Shown here piece by piece: positions 10,250 through 19,141 of a stretch of 64,000 nucleotides of DNA (position 1 is the first letter of the stretch; each line of letters starts with the position of its first letter). Under the pieces are notes generated by a model. It searched no databases and had not been told where the DNA came from. It saw nothing but the letters and a program-made list of their open reading frames with translations. The stretch is from NCBI GenBank assembly GCA_964655065.1, contig CAZZLC010000030.1, positions 1 through 64,000 on the forward strand, written 5' to 3'. This stretch comes from DRPG01 sp964655065 (lineage in GTDB: Bacteria; Myxococcota_A; UBA796; GCA-2862545). A program made the translations under genes and the position numbers.

Positions 10250-12259
10250 CTACTCGTCGCCCGGCGCCGACAGCTCGGTGGCCAGGTTGATGAAGGTGCC
10301 CTCGAGCTGTAGCGACTCGTTCACGAAGTGGAAGTCGCCGGGCCGGCTGGCCATGTTCGACAGGAACCCGTGCTGGACCTGGTCACCGACCCCCACCGTG
10401 ATGACGCGCGCGCCCATGGCCCGAAGGTCGTAGACCTGCTTCATCGTGGCCTCGGGGTCGTCGGGATGACCGTCGGTCATCACCACGAAGACGCGCTGAA
10501 TGCCGGCCTTGGGCTTGAGCAGCGTGCGCGCGTCGTAGAGGCCCTCGCTCATCGGCGTCGAGCCGATCGGCGTGAGCGAGTCGATGGCCCAGCGCAGCCG
10601 GTCGAGGTTCGCTGTGAGGGTCGACTTCACGCCACCCGGAAACGCGACCACCGAGACCTGGCGGTTCGGCGACTGTAGCGTCCGCTCGACGAAGGCGAGC
10701 GCCGCCCGCTTGGCATTCTCGATGTTCGACCCGTACATCGAGCCCGAACAGTCGATGACGAGCGAGACCCACATCGGCGCACGGTTGTTGGCGAGATCTT
10801 CGAGCGACACGTGCCCGCCGGCGAGCCGGTGAGGCAGGATCTGGCCCGACTCGAGGTCCATGGCCTCGACCTCGACGATGCCGTTGCTGTTGTAGCGGTA
10901 GGTCACCGACAGCCGGGCCTGCCCCGCAGGCCGGGGGGCGATGCCGTAGAACTCGAAGTGCCCGAGCACCGTGGACTCGAGCGGGTTCTCGCTCTCGCCC
11001 TGCACGAGCCACAGATCGATGGTCGCCTGCCCATCGTAGGTGGTCGAGTAGTCGTCGCGGGTCTTCTCGGCGGGAATCCGCGTGTTCTTCCTGATGATCT
11101 TCGAGTTGTGGAGCTGTCCGTCGCGAAACACGACCATGCCCAGCGAGTGCGAAGTCACGTCGTGGGTGCGGATGTCGACCGGCGATGCCTCGCCCCGGAG
11201 CTCGGCCGACTCGATGGCCGCAGTGAGAGCGGCACCCAAGGCCACCGCCTCGTCGGGGTTGATGTCGGTGGCGGGCGCCTTGCCGAACAGGTTGGTGAGC
11301 ATGTTGCGCACCATCGGCATGCGGGTGGAGCCGCCAGCGAGCAGCACCACGTCGACCTCCTCGGGAGCACACCGCGCCTCGGTGAGCACCGACCTGGTGA
11401 GCACCTCGGTGCGCTCGAGCAGGTCGTGGGTGAGCTCCTCGAAGGTCTCGCGAGTCACCGCGAGCCGCATCACCTTGTCGCCGAAGTCGTGGAAGATGTT
11501 GCACTTCGGGCGCCGAGTCAGGCTGATCTTCGCGCTCACGCACTTGCTGCGCAGGTCGTGGTAGCTCGACAGCTCCTCGAGCGGATCGACCCCGTGCTTC
11601 TCCTTGAAGGCCTGGGCGACGTGCTTGATGAGGCGATCGTCCCAGTCCTTGCCGCCGAGTCGGTGGTCGCCATCGGTCGCGATGACGTTGATGTCGTTGC
11701 CCTCGATGTCGCAGAGCGTGACGTCGAACGTGCCGCCGCCGAGGTCGTAGACGAGCACCCGCAGGTCGCGGCCCGCGTTGTTGAGCCCATAGGCGAACGC
11801 GGCCGCGGTCGGCTCGTTGATGAGCTTCAGGACCTTGAGGCCCGCGAGCTCCCCGGCGCGAAGGGTCGCCCGACGCTGGACGTCGTTGAAGTAGGCGGGA
11901 ACGGTGATCACCGCCTGCTCGACGGGCTCGCCGAGGCGAAGCTCCGCATCGCGCTTCAGCTTGCCGAGGATGTGGGCCGACAGCTCGTGGGGGTTGTAGT
12001 CCTTGCCCTTGAAGCTGAAGCGGAAGTCGTCATCACCGATGTGCCGCTTGACGAACTCGACCACTTGCTCGGGCAACACCACCGCCATGTGCTTGGCGTA
12101 GCTGCCCACGGAGATGGCATCGTCTTCGAACAGGAGCACGCTCGGGGTGATGCGATCGCCCTCAGCGTTGGGAAGAACCTCGGGCACCCCGTGTTGGTTC
12201 ACGTACGCAATGGCCGAGAACGTCGTGCCGAGGTCGATCCCGACCGCACCAATTGCCAT
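10250..12259 (-). CDS. Hsp70-family protein fused to a von Willebrand A domain
   Basis: This 669-residue fusion has three parts. The Hsp70 nucleotide-binding domain (1 to about 345) is complete: GIDLGTTFSAIAYV, NEPTAAAFAYGLN, YDLGGGTFDV and AGGSTRMPMVRNML. The Hsp70 substrate-binding beta domain (about 365-480) follows, starting HSLGMVVFRDGQL. A VWA domain (about 497-662) replaces the helical lid. Its MIDAS is intact: DCSGS (503-507), Thr568 in GSTPMSEG and Asp596 in TDGHPDD. VWA domains bind protein partners through a metal ion, often with AAA+ or secretion machines. The product is presumably cytoplasmic because no signal is seen. It is transcribed from a good promoter at 12323-12350 and is divergent from maf. 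Target unknown. Confidence 0.92.
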   Translation of the reverse strand: MAIGAVGIDLGTTFSAIAYVNQHGVPEVLPNAEGDRITPSVLLFEDDAISVGSYAKHMAVVLPEQVVEFVKRHIGDDDFRFSFKGKDYNPHELSAHILGKLKRDAELRLGEPVEQAVITVPAYFNDVQRRATLRAGELAGLKVLKLINEPTAAAFAYGLNNAGRDLRVLVYDLGGGTFDVTLCDIEGNDINVIATDGDHRLGGKDWDDRLIKHVAQAFKEKHGVDPLEELSSYHDLRSKCVSAKISLTRRPKCNIFHDFGDKVMRLAVTRETFEELTHDLLERTEVLTRSVLTEARCAPEEVDVVLLAGGSTRMPMVRNMLTNLFGKAPATDINPDEAVALGAALTAAIESAELRGEASPVDIRTHDVTSHSLGMVVFRDGQLHNSKIIRKNTRIPAEKTRDDYSTTYDGQATIDLWLVQGESENPLESTVLGHFEFYGIAPRPAGQARLSVTYRYNSNGIVEVEAMDLESGQILPHRLAGGHVSLEDLANNRAPMWVSLVIDCSGSMYGSNIENAKRAALAFVERTLQSPNRQVSVVAFPGGVKSTLTANLDRLRWAIDSLTPIGSTPMSEGLYDARTLLKPKAGIQRVFVVMTDGHPDDPEATMKQVYDLRAMGARVITVGVGDQVQHGFLSNMASRPGDFHFVNESLQLEGTFINLATELSAPGDE

Positions 12260-12322
12260 TGAGGGTGCCTCCTGCGGGCTACGGAGCCGACGCTTGCCCA
12301 GGGGTCAGACGGGGTGTGCTGG

Positions 12323-12350
12323 AGTATATCGGAGGCGCTGGTCGCGACAA
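12323..12350 (-). promoter_or_regulatory. Candidate sigma70-type promoter for the Hsp70-VWA gene
   Basis: On the reverse strand, TTGTCG (12350-12345) is separated by 16 nt from TATACT (12328-12323). This leaves a leader of about 60 nt before the ATG at 12259. The element lies in the divergent gap with maf. The -10 matches TATAAT at five of six positions. No start-site data are available. Confidence 0.5.
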
Positions 12351-12367
12351 ACCGCCGGAGAGCCACG

Positions 12368-12958
12368 ATGCGCCCCGTTCTCCTCGCATCCACTAGCCCG
12401 GTTCGCTTGCGGATGCTGACGAATGCGGGCATCTCGGTCCGCGCGGAACCCTCGTACGTCGAGGAGAGGATCCCGGATCGGCCGGAGAGCGTAGCCGTCG
12501 TGGTGGAGCAGCTGGCCCTGCAGAAGGCGCGAGCCGTCGCGGAACGCTTTCCTGGTCACCTGGTGATCGGCGCCGATCAACTCGCCTTCGACCCCGACGA
12601 ACCCGAAGCGCCGTTCGGTAAGCCACACGATCCCCAAGATCACCTGGCTCGTCTGCAGGCGCTTCGCGGTCGGGTCCACCGGCTCGTGACCGGGTTCGCC
12701 CTCGTGGGCCCCGACGCCACGATCGTGGACCACGACACCACGACGATGCACGTCCGCGCCGACCTCACCGACGACGAGCTCCGGGCCTACGTAGCGACCG
12801 GCGAAGGCTCGGGCTGCGCGGCAGGATACGCCGCGGAGGGACGGGGAGGGTTCTTGTTCCAGCGGATCGATGGCGATTTCTTCAACGTTCTGGGCTTGCC
12901 ACTGTTGAAGGTGATCGGAGCCCTGCGCACCCTCGGCTGGCGAGCCACCGATGGCTGA
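12368..12958 (+). CDS. maf: Maf-family nucleotide pyrophosphatase
   Basis: Maf proteins hydrolyse non-canonical or modified dTTP/UTP/CTP and prevent their incorporation. The 196-residue product opens VLLASTSPVRLRMLTNAGI, the Maf N-terminal loop, although the usual SPRR reads SPVRL. It keeps VIGADQ with the catalytic Asp, FGKPHDPQDH, and the C-terminal EGSGCAAGYAAEGRGG, where most Mafs have DKAGAYGIQG. ATG at 12368 gives the standard N-terminus; the longer reading adds unrelated sequence. It overlaps the uracil-DNA glycosylase gene by 8 nt, so a clean nucleotide-pool enzyme and a base-excision enzyme share an operon. Confidence 0.88.
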   Translation: MRPVLLASTSPVRLRMLTNAGISVRAEPSYVEERIPDRPESVAVVVEQLALQKARAVAERFPGHLVIGADQLAFDPDEPEAPFGKPHDPQDHLARLQALRGRVHRLVTGFALVGPDATIVDHDTTTMHVRADLTDDELRAYVATGEGSGCAAGYAAEGRGGFLFQRIDGDFFNVLGLPLLKVIGALRTLGWRATDG

Positions 12959-13733
12959 CGACCTCGGCGAGCTGCTGGCCGACCTCCGCGCCCTCCTCGA
13001 CGACGCCTCGGCGCGCGGCGCGCTCACCGAGGAACGGGTCGAGCGCTCGACTCCGCCCGCCGCCCCGGCCGTTGCCGTGGCGCCGCCGCCCGACCGTCCC
13101 AAGCCGGCCCCCAACCCGGGCTGGTCCTCGCTCGCGTCGGAGGCCCGGGCAGCCGGTCCCCCTCCCGCCGGACGCCTCGCTCGCGTCCGCGACGACCTCG
13201 GGGACTGCCACCGCTGCAAGCTCGCGAAGGGACGCCGCAACATCGTCTTCGGGGTCGGCGACCCCGAGGCCGACCTGGTGGTCGTCGGCGAGGGGCCGGG
13301 CGCCGAGGAGGACCGTCGCGGCGAGCCGTTCGTGGGAGCCGCGGGTCAGATGCTCGACAAGATGCTCGAGAACGTGATCGGCCTGCCCCGATCCGGGGTC
13401 TACATCCTCAACGTGGTGAAGTGCCGCCCCCCCAAGAATCGAAACCCCGAGCCGGACGAGGTCGACGCCTGCATGCCCTTCCTGCGGGCACAGATCGAGG
13501 CCATCGATCCCAAGGTGCTGCTCGTGCTGGGCTCGGTGCCCTACCGTTCGTTGTTTCCGGGCGCCACGGGGATCACCCGGGCTCGGGGCAAGTGGCACGA
13601 GTACCGCGGGCTGCCCGCCATGCCGACCTTCCACCCGGCCTACCTGCTTCGCAAGCCGCAGGACAAGCGGCTCACCTTCGAGGACCTCAAGGCGGTCCGG
13701 GCCCGCTACGACGAGCTCGGCGGCCGCCGTTAG
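12951..13733 (+). CDS. Family 4 (4Fe-4S) uracil-DNA glycosylase
   Basis: It removes uracil from DNA in base-excision repair. The 260-residue protein has a disordered Pro/Ala-rich N-terminus (about 1-75) and then the family 4 core. Cluster cysteines sit at 86 and 89 (CHRC), 158 (NVVKCRPP) and 174 (DACMPF). The active-site motif is GEGPGAEEDRRGEPFVG (113-129), and the uracil-binding end is TFHPAYLLR (226-234). It overlaps maf by 8 nt. It ends in a 4-bp convergent overlap with the ABC exporter, so there is no room for a terminator between them. Confidence 0.93.
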   Translation: MADDLGELLADLRALLDDASARGALTEERVERSTPPAAPAVAVAPPPDRPKPAPNPGWSSLASEARAAGPPPAGRLARVRDDLGDCHRCKLAKGRRNIVFGVGDPEADLVVVGEGPGAEEDRRGEPFVGAAGQMLDKMLENVIGLPRSGVYILNVVKCRPPKNRNPEPDEVDACMPFLRAQIEAIDPKVLLVLGSVPYRSLFPGATGITRARGKWHEYRGLPAMPTFHPAYLLRKPQDKRLTFEDLKAVRARYDELGGRR

Positions 13734-15559
13734 CGGTACCCCTCCGCCTGTAGCTCGAACAGCTCTGCGTACCGCCCTCCCTTCGCCATGAGCTCCTCGT
13801 GGGTGCCCTGCTCGAGGATGCGCCCCCCGTCCAGCACCACGATCTCGTCGGCCATGCGGACGGTCGAGAACCGGTGGCTGATCAGCACCGCCATCTGCTC
13901 GGCGGTGAGCGCCTTCACCCGCTCGAAGACCTGTGCCTCCGCCTCGGCGTCCATCGCGGCGGTAGGCTCGTCGAAGACGAGCACGTCTGCGTTCTGCCGC
14001 ATGAACGCCCGCGACAGTGCCACCTTCTGCCACTGGCCGATGGACAGCTCCCGACCATCCTTGAACCAGCGGCCGAGCTGGGTGTGGAAGCCCTCGGGCA
14101 GTCCCTCGACGAACGGCGTCGCCATGCCCTGGTCGGCGGCGACCTCCCACCGCGACTCGTCCTCGATGGCAGCGACGTCACCGACGCCGATGTTCTCGCC
14201 GACCGTGAACTGGTACTTCACGAAGTCCTGGAAGATGACGCCGACGCGCTCCTTGAGGGCGCCGGGGTCCCACTGCCGCAGGTCCGTGCCGTCGAGCAGG
14301 ATCTGTCCCTCGTCCGGGACGTACAGGCCCGTGAGGAGCTTGACGAGCGTGGTCTTCCCGCTGCCATTGTGGCCGACGAGGGCGAGCCGGGTGCCTGGGG
14401 ACAGGTGGAGGTCCACGTCGCTCAGGGCGGGCGCCTCGGCCCCCGGATAGCGGAAGGTCACCCCGACGAACCGGATGCCGTCTCCGGGGTTCGCCCCCTC
14501 CGTCACCCCTCCCTCGCGCCGCGGCGTCTCGGTGGCGAGGAAGTCGTAGAGGTTCGAGAGGTACAGGTTGTCCTCGTACATCCCGCCGATCGCACGCAGG
14601 ATGGCCGAGAACGCCCCCTGACCCTGCTTGAACACGATCAGGTACATCGTCATGGCGCCGATCGTGATCGTGCCGAGCATCGTGGACCAGGCGATCCACG
14701 CGTAGGCGCCGTACAGCGCCCCGGTCGAGACGAGCCCCAGCAGCGCGCCCCACAGCCCCCGACGCAGCGTGAGGTCGCGATCCTCGACGAACAGCTTGTC
14801 GAAGATGGCGTGGTAGCGGGTGAGGAGCCGCGGGCCCAGCCCCAGGAGCTGGACCTCCTTCGCGTAGTCCTCGCGGGCCATCACGACCTCGAGGTAGGAC
14901 TGCTCCCGGGTCTCCGGGGCCCGCCACGAGAAGAGGCGGAACGCCTCGCCGGCAAAGCGGGTCTCGGCGACGAAGGCGGGCACGCTGGCGAGCAGGAGCA
15001 CGACGACGGCGAGCGGGGAGAAGCCAATGAGCAGCGCACCATAGGTCGAGAGCGCGAGGCCGTTCTGCAGCAAGCCGAACGTCTTGCGCACCAGGGACAG
15101 CGGGCGCGACGAAGCCTGACGCCTCGCCCGGGTCATCTTGTCGTAGAGCTCGGGGTCCTCGAAGTTGGGAAGGTCGAGCTGCAGGGCCTTCTCGAGGATC
15201 ATGACGTTGACGCGGTGACCGAGCTTTGCGCGAAGCAGTGAGTCGACCACGTCGAGACCTCGCTGCGTGAAGGCGAGGACGGCGACGAGACCAAACTCGG
15301 CTGCGATCCAGCCCACCGCGGCCCGCTGAGCGGTCGCGGTACCGACATCCGCCGCGTGGACGACGCCGTCGACGATCTGCCGCCCCACCCACGCGATGCT
15401 GGCGGGCAGGGCTCCGGCGGCGAGGGTGCCGAGGGCGAGGACGAGGAGGAGGCGCCGGTCGGTCCGCCAGACCAGGCCGATCGCGCGGAGAGTGTAGCGG
15501 TAGACGCCGGCCAGCCGGCGGGACCACGGCGGAGCGGGCGGGGAGTCGGGGGTGCTCAT
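13730..15559 (-). CDS. ABC exporter, fused membrane and ATPase domains
   Basis: This is a 609-residue half-transporter with one transmembrane domain of about six helices (about 30-330) and one nucleotide-binding domain (about 355-600), presumably a homodimeric inner-membrane exporter. Walker A is GHNGSGKTT, the Q-loop reads FQDFVKYQFTV, Walker B is VLVFDEP and the switch is ISHRFSTV. The signature motif is LSIGQ rather than LSGGQ, so its second position is unusual. The ATG at 15559 (MSTPDSPP) is preferred to a TTG three codons earlier; neither has a strong ribosome site. No accessory or precursor gene indicates the substrate. Confidence 0.93.
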   Translation of the reverse strand: MSTPDSPPAPPWSRRLAGVYRYTLRAIGLVWRTDRRLLLVLALGTLAAGALPASIAWVGRQIVDGVVHAADVGTATAQRAAVGWIAAEFGLVAVLAFTQRGLDVVDSLLRAKLGHRVNVMILEKALQLDLPNFEDPELYDKMTRARRQASSRPLSLVRKTFGLLQNGLALSTYGALLIGFSPLAVVVLLLASVPAFVAETRFAGEAFRLFSWRAPETREQSYLEVVMAREDYAKEVQLLGLGPRLLTRYHAIFDKLFVEDRDLTLRRGLWGALLGLVSTGALYGAYAWIAWSTMLGTITIGAMTMYLIVFKQGQGAFSAILRAIGGMYEDNLYLSNLYDFLATETPRREGGVTEGANPGDGIRFVGVTFRYPGAEAPALSDVDLHLSPGTRLALVGHNGSGKTTLVKLLTGLYVPDEGQILLDGTDLRQWDPGALKERVGVIFQDFVKYQFTVGENIGVGDVAAIEDESRWEVAADQGMATPFVEGLPEGFHTQLGRWFKDGRELSIGQWQKVALSRAFMRQNADVLVFDEPTAAMDAEAEAQVFERVKALTAEQMAVLISHRFSTVRMADEIVVLDGGRILEQGTHEELMAKGGRYAELFELQAEGYR

Positions 15560-15633
15560 GGGGCGCAAGGTAGGTTCCCGGAGTGGCCCGCCAACTGCCC
15601 GTCCGGGCAGCAGGTCACGATATGAGGGCAGGC

Positions 15634-17076
15634 ATGCCAGCAGCCATCACGCTCGCCCCTCATCCTCAGGCGATCCTCCAGCACGACACCCTCCTCGTCG
15701 TGGGTCGCAAGGCCCGACTCCTCGAGTCCGACATCCTCGCGCTGCTCCCCGGGCGCTTCCCACGCGCCACCTGGGACACCATGGTTCGCCGCTGCGACCC
15801 TGGCGACTGGGGGCGGGTGGTCTCGACGTGGGGCAGTGACGCCCCCACCCGCATCGCGGCCGGAGTGCTCCCCGAGGCGTCCTCGCGTCACAACAGCCCC
15901 TCCCGGGCGTTCGCCATCCCGGGCCTCATCACGAGCGCGGGCCAGAAGGGCAACGTCGGCCTGGTCCTCGCCCTCGAGGATGCGGATCACGACGTCCCCA
16001 GCGCCATGGCCGTCGCCCGCGCCCTTCCCACGTACACCGCGACGAGCCGACGGGTCTCCCGCGAGGTGACGCTCTGGCTGCAGCCCCGCACCGGCACTGT
16101 CCGCATCGATCCGGTGCGGCAGGCGATCGAGGGGGTCCGCTACGCCGCGCACCTCACCGATCAGCCGCCGAATCTGCTCGGCTGCGACGCCATGGTGGCC
16201 GAGGCGGTGGCGGTCGCACGCGACGTCGGGACCCCGGTCGAGGTGCTCCGACGCCCCGAGCTCCGCGAGCGAGGGCTCAACGGGATTCTCGCCGTAGGGC
16301 AGGGAGCCGTGCAGTCGCCGGCCCTCGTGGTGCTCGACTACGATCCGGGCGAGCGAGCTCGGAATCACGTCGGCTGGGCTGGAAAGGGCATCGTGTACGA
16401 CACGGGCGGCCTCTCGATCAAGTCCAAGACGGGCATGCCCGGGATGAAGACCGACATGGCCGGCGCGGCCGCGGTGCTCGCCGCGTTTCGGGCCGCGGTC
16501 CGGCTCGGGACACCGGATCGACTGACCGCCGTGCTCTGCATCGCCGAGAACGCGGTGGGCCCCGACAGCATCCGCCCCGACGACGTCATCGAGATGGCGA
16601 GCGGCCGCACCGTCGAGATCAACAACACCGATGCGGAAGGACGCCTCGTGCTCTCGGACGGCCTGGCGTGGATGGCGAAGCACCGACGGCCCCGCACCGT
16701 GATCGACCTCGCCACGCTGACCGGGGCCCAGTCTGCGGCCACGGGCAAGCGCCACGCTGCGCTGTACTGCTCGGACGAGGCGCTCGAGCAGCGCATGGTG
16801 GAAGCCGGGCGGTGGAGCGGGGACCTCGTGCACCCGCTGCCCTACGCGCCGGAGCTCTTCCGCAAGGAGTTCCACTCCCCCGTCGCCGACATGCGCAACT
16901 CGGTGAAGGACCGCAGCAACGCCCAGTCGAGCTGCGCGGGCCAGTTCATCGGAAACCACCTGTTCGCGGCTGGGTTCGAGGGTGCGTGGTGTCACGTCGA
17001 CATGGCGGGCCCCTCCGTTCACGCGAACCGGGGCACGGGCTACGGGGTCGGCCTGCTGCTCGCGACGGCCATCTGA
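15634..17076 (+). CDS. M17-family leucyl aminopeptidase (NPEPL1-like)
   Basis: This is a cytosolic dinuclear-metal aminopeptidase that trims N-terminal residues. The C-terminal catalytic domain carries the M17 signature NTDAEGRL. Metal and active-site stretches GKGIVYDTGG, KTDMAGAAAV and DLATLTGAQ are intact. The N-terminal domain (about 1-170) is divergent, as in NPEPL1-type members. ATG at 15634 gives 480 residues and is chosen because GAGG lies 6 nt upstream. In-frame alternatives at 15622 and 15583 have weaker sites. It is a single gene, divergent from the ABC exporter. Confidence 0.93.
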   Translation: MPAAITLAPHPQAILQHDTLLVVGRKARLLESDILALLPGRFPRATWDTMVRRCDPGDWGRVVSTWGSDAPTRIAAGVLPEASSRHNSPSRAFAIPGLITSAGQKGNVGLVLALEDADHDVPSAMAVARALPTYTATSRRVSREVTLWLQPRTGTVRIDPVRQAIEGVRYAAHLTDQPPNLLGCDAMVAEAVAVARDVGTPVEVLRRPELRERGLNGILAVGQGAVQSPALVVLDYDPGERARNHVGWAGKGIVYDTGGLSIKSKTGMPGMKTDMAGAAAVLAAFRAAVRLGTPDRLTAVLCIAENAVGPDSIRPDDVIEMASGRTVEINNTDAEGRLVLSDGLAWMAKHRRPRTVIDLATLTGAQSAATGKRHAALYCSDEALEQRMVEAGRWSGDLVHPLPYAPELFRKEFHSPVADMRNSVKDRSNAQSSCAGQFIGNHLFAAGFEGAWCHVDMAGPSVHANRGTGYGVGLLLATAI

Positions 17077-17098
17077 CAGACCGCCTCGGCCTTCGGCC

Positions 17099-17584
17099 CT
17101 ACTGGGCGAACGACTGCTCGAGCGCGGTCAGGGCATCGACGACCGCCCGGCGGGTGGACCGCCGCACGATGAAGCCCGGCAGCGGCAGGTTCGTCTTGAT
17201 GTCGAGATCGTAGGTCACGACCGTGTGCTCACCCTTGGCCTCGAGCGACCAGACCGCCTCGAACTCCGAGAGCTGCTTGCTCTCGACGAGCTGGCTCGTG
17301 ACCCCGCGGTCCGTGTTGCAGTCCCGCGAGACGTAGGTGACCGCCATGATGGGGTGGGGGCTGTGGGTGGTGACCTTGCGGCATCCGGGCTGGGCTGCAG
17401 GTTCGGAAGTGATGGTGGCATCGGCCGCGGTGACCTTCGCGAGCTCCACGGGCTTCTCGACGAGGGCCCGCACCACCGAGGTCTGCGCAGGGACCTCGAT
17501 CACCCCGCGAACCTTCCCACCGTCCAGCATCTCGATGGTCGGCTCGGCGGCAGATGCCGCCCCGACTGCCATGATCCACCACAC
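17099..17584 (-). CDS. SRPBCC/START-like ligand-binding protein, exported
   Basis: The 161-residue protein starts at GTG with a near-ideal GAGGAGG 7 nt upstream. Its first residues, VWWIMAVGAASAAEP, read as a short signal peptide cleaved after Ala13. The body has the helix-grip pattern of SRPBCC proteins (polyketide cyclase/COQ10 group). It opens with VIEVPAQTSVVRALVEKP and ends with TYDLDIKTNLPLPGFIVRR followed by a long amphipathic helix. Such proteins hold hydrophobic ligands; the ligand here is unknown. It lies 71 bp downstream of the NUDIX gene on the same strand. Confidence 0.75.
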   Translation of the reverse strand: MWWIMAVGAASAAEPTIEMLDGGKVRGVIEVPAQTSVVRALVEKPVELAKVTAADATITSEPAAQPGCRKVTTHSPHPIMAVTYVSRDCNTDRGVTSQLVESKQLSEFEAVWSLEAKGEHTVVTYDLDIKTNLPLPGFIVRRSTRRAVVDALTALEQSFAQ

Positions 17585-17655
17585 GGTGTCGCCTCCTCGC
17601 TCCATCCCGTCGGTACACTGTGGCCCGGCCTTCCGCAACCACCAGACCCGTGCGG

Positions 17656-18126
17656 CTACCTGCCGATGCCGCGAAGGTGTGCCGCCAGCCGGTCCAGAAA
17701 GGGTGTCTGGGCCGGATTCAGCTTGCCTCGCGCGGTCTCGATGTCGAACCACCCCGCGCGGTCGACCTCGGGGATGGTGAGGCGTCGCCCAGTACGCGGG
17801 GGCCACTCGACGTCGATCTCGTTCGAGACCAGCGTGTCGGGGTCGACGTCTCCCGCGGCCGCGAAGCCGTGCACCACCTTCCCGCTCTTCTGACGGACCG
17901 TGCCGAGGTCGACGAACGGCCCCTCCGCCGTCCACCCCGTCTCCTCCTCGAACTCGCGTCGCGCCGCGGTCAAGTCATCCTCGCCAGGCTCGGGCTCCCC
18001 CTTCGGCAGCGACCAGGCGCCGGCGTCCCGACGCGCCCAGAACGGTCCTCCCGGATGCACGATCAGTACCTGGAGCTCGCCTTCCTCGATGCGGTGCAGG
18101 AGGAGACCGGCGCTCCTGCGGCTCAC
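17656..18126 (-). CDS. NUDIX hydrolase
   Basis: The 156-residue NUDIX protein hydrolyses a nucleoside-diphosphate-linked substrate. The box GEPEPGEDDLTAARREFEEE with the following TGW matches Gx5Ex7REUXEEXGU. SAGLLLHRIEEGELQVLIVHP opens the fold, and WSLPKG precedes the box. The layout resembles Ap4A/NTP pyrophosphatases of the YjhB/DR_1025 kind. GTG at 18126 is chosen because it forms a GTGA overlap with the stop of the GH113-like gene, implying coupled translation. A GTG three codons earlier is the alternative. Substrate not predictable. Confidence 0.88.
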   Translation of the reverse strand: MSRRSAGLLLHRIEEGELQVLIVHPGGPFWARRDAGAWSLPKGEPEPGEDDLTAARREFEEETGWTAEGPFVDLGTVRQKSGKVVHGFAAAGDVDPDTLVSNEIDVEWPPRTGRRLTIPEVDRAGWFDIETARGKLNPAQTPFLDRLAAHLRGIGR

Positions 18127-19088
18127 GGCTTCCACACCGAGCGAATCACGGCCCGATTCGCCGGGGTCGACATTCGAAAGTCGCCATAGGCCACCTCGCC
18201 GGGGAACCACTTCCAGAGGAACGCCCCCACGACGGATGGCTCCCGGTCGAGGGCGCGAAGCGCGGCTCGGAGGGCTGCCCGCTGCACGGCCTCGCCCCGC
18301 TCGCTCGGACGACCCGAAGACCAGGGCTGCATCGGTGCGGCAGGGTGGGCGTCGTAGCCGAGCTCGGTGAACACGATGGGCTTCCCCGTCCGCGTCGACA
18401 GCTCGCGCATCCGGTCGAGGATGCGCTGCCAGCCCGCGGCGAGCTCGGCCTCCGTGGGCACGGGCCCCGCATACTCGCTCACGACTGGGTAGTAGGCCTG
18501 GATGCCGATGGTGTCGACGGCGTCCCAGAAGGGCACGGCGTCGGCCCCGTCCCAGTTCGCGGCGTAGGTGAGGTGACCAGGGAACACCGCGCGGACAGCG
18601 GCGACGATCTCCCGCCACTCGCCCTCGTGACTCGAGAGGCGCTCCAGCTCGGTTCCCACCGCAAGAGCATCGGCGTCCTTCACCACCGCGGCCAGCGAGG
18701 TGAGCCACGCTCGGTAGGTGCTGAAGAAGCGGGCGTGGGCCTCCGGGTCGTCGAAGCCGATCTCCCCGCGCCACGAGAACGGGCTGCCCCAGTACGCGAG
18801 GTGCGGCTTGATCAGGATCTTCATGCCCCGGGCGTGCGCTTCCCGGATCGGTCGCGTCAGCCACTGGGGCGGATCGTCAGGGTCGAAGGGCCGGAAGCTC
18901 ACCTCGCCGTCGCCTCGGATTCGCGCGTAGGGGTGGATGGCCACCCAGTTCACGCCGTCGGACCGTAGCTCGTCGAGGGTGGCCGCCATCGCGTCGCTTC
19001 CCCACTCTCCGCCCCAGGTCGGGCACGACACGGTCATCCCTCGGACGTCGACGCCGAGGGCCGTGGCCACCAACCACCACCACAGCAT
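18123..19088 (-). CDS. GH113-like glycoside hydrolase, TIM barrel
   Basis: The 321-residue protein matches glycoside hydrolase family 113 (beta-mannanase-like). The barrel opens GMTVSCPTWGGEW and continues with LKPHL-type strands (MKILIKPHLAYW). The predicted acid/base is Glu147 in AVGTELERL, and the predicted nucleophile is Glu242 in VFTELGYDA. Both are near the family's usual positions (known biochemistry of GH113). A short hydrophobic start, MLWWWLVATALG, may be a signal peptide. GGAGGG sits 6 nt before the ATG. It is first in a run with the NUDIX and SRPBCC genes. Confidence 0.82.
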   Translation of the reverse strand: MLWWWLVATALGVDVRGMTVSCPTWGGEWGSDAMAATLDELRSDGVNWVAIHPYARIRGDGEVSFRPFDPDDPPQWLTRPIREAHARGMKILIKPHLAYWGSPFSWRGEIGFDDPEAHARFFSTYRAWLTSLAAVVKDADALAVGTELERLSSHEGEWREIVAAVRAVFPGHLTYAANWDGADAVPFWDAVDTIGIQAYYPVVSEYAGPVPTEAELAAGWQRILDRMRELSTRTGKPIVFTELGYDAHPAAPMQPWSSGRPSERGEAVQRAALRAALRALDREPSVVGAFLWKWFPGEVAYGDFRMSTPANRAVIRSVWKP

Positions 19089-19141
19089 GAGCTACCCTCC
19101 AGGCCAATCGGTAACGCCGAGCACGATGGAGGAGACAGCCG

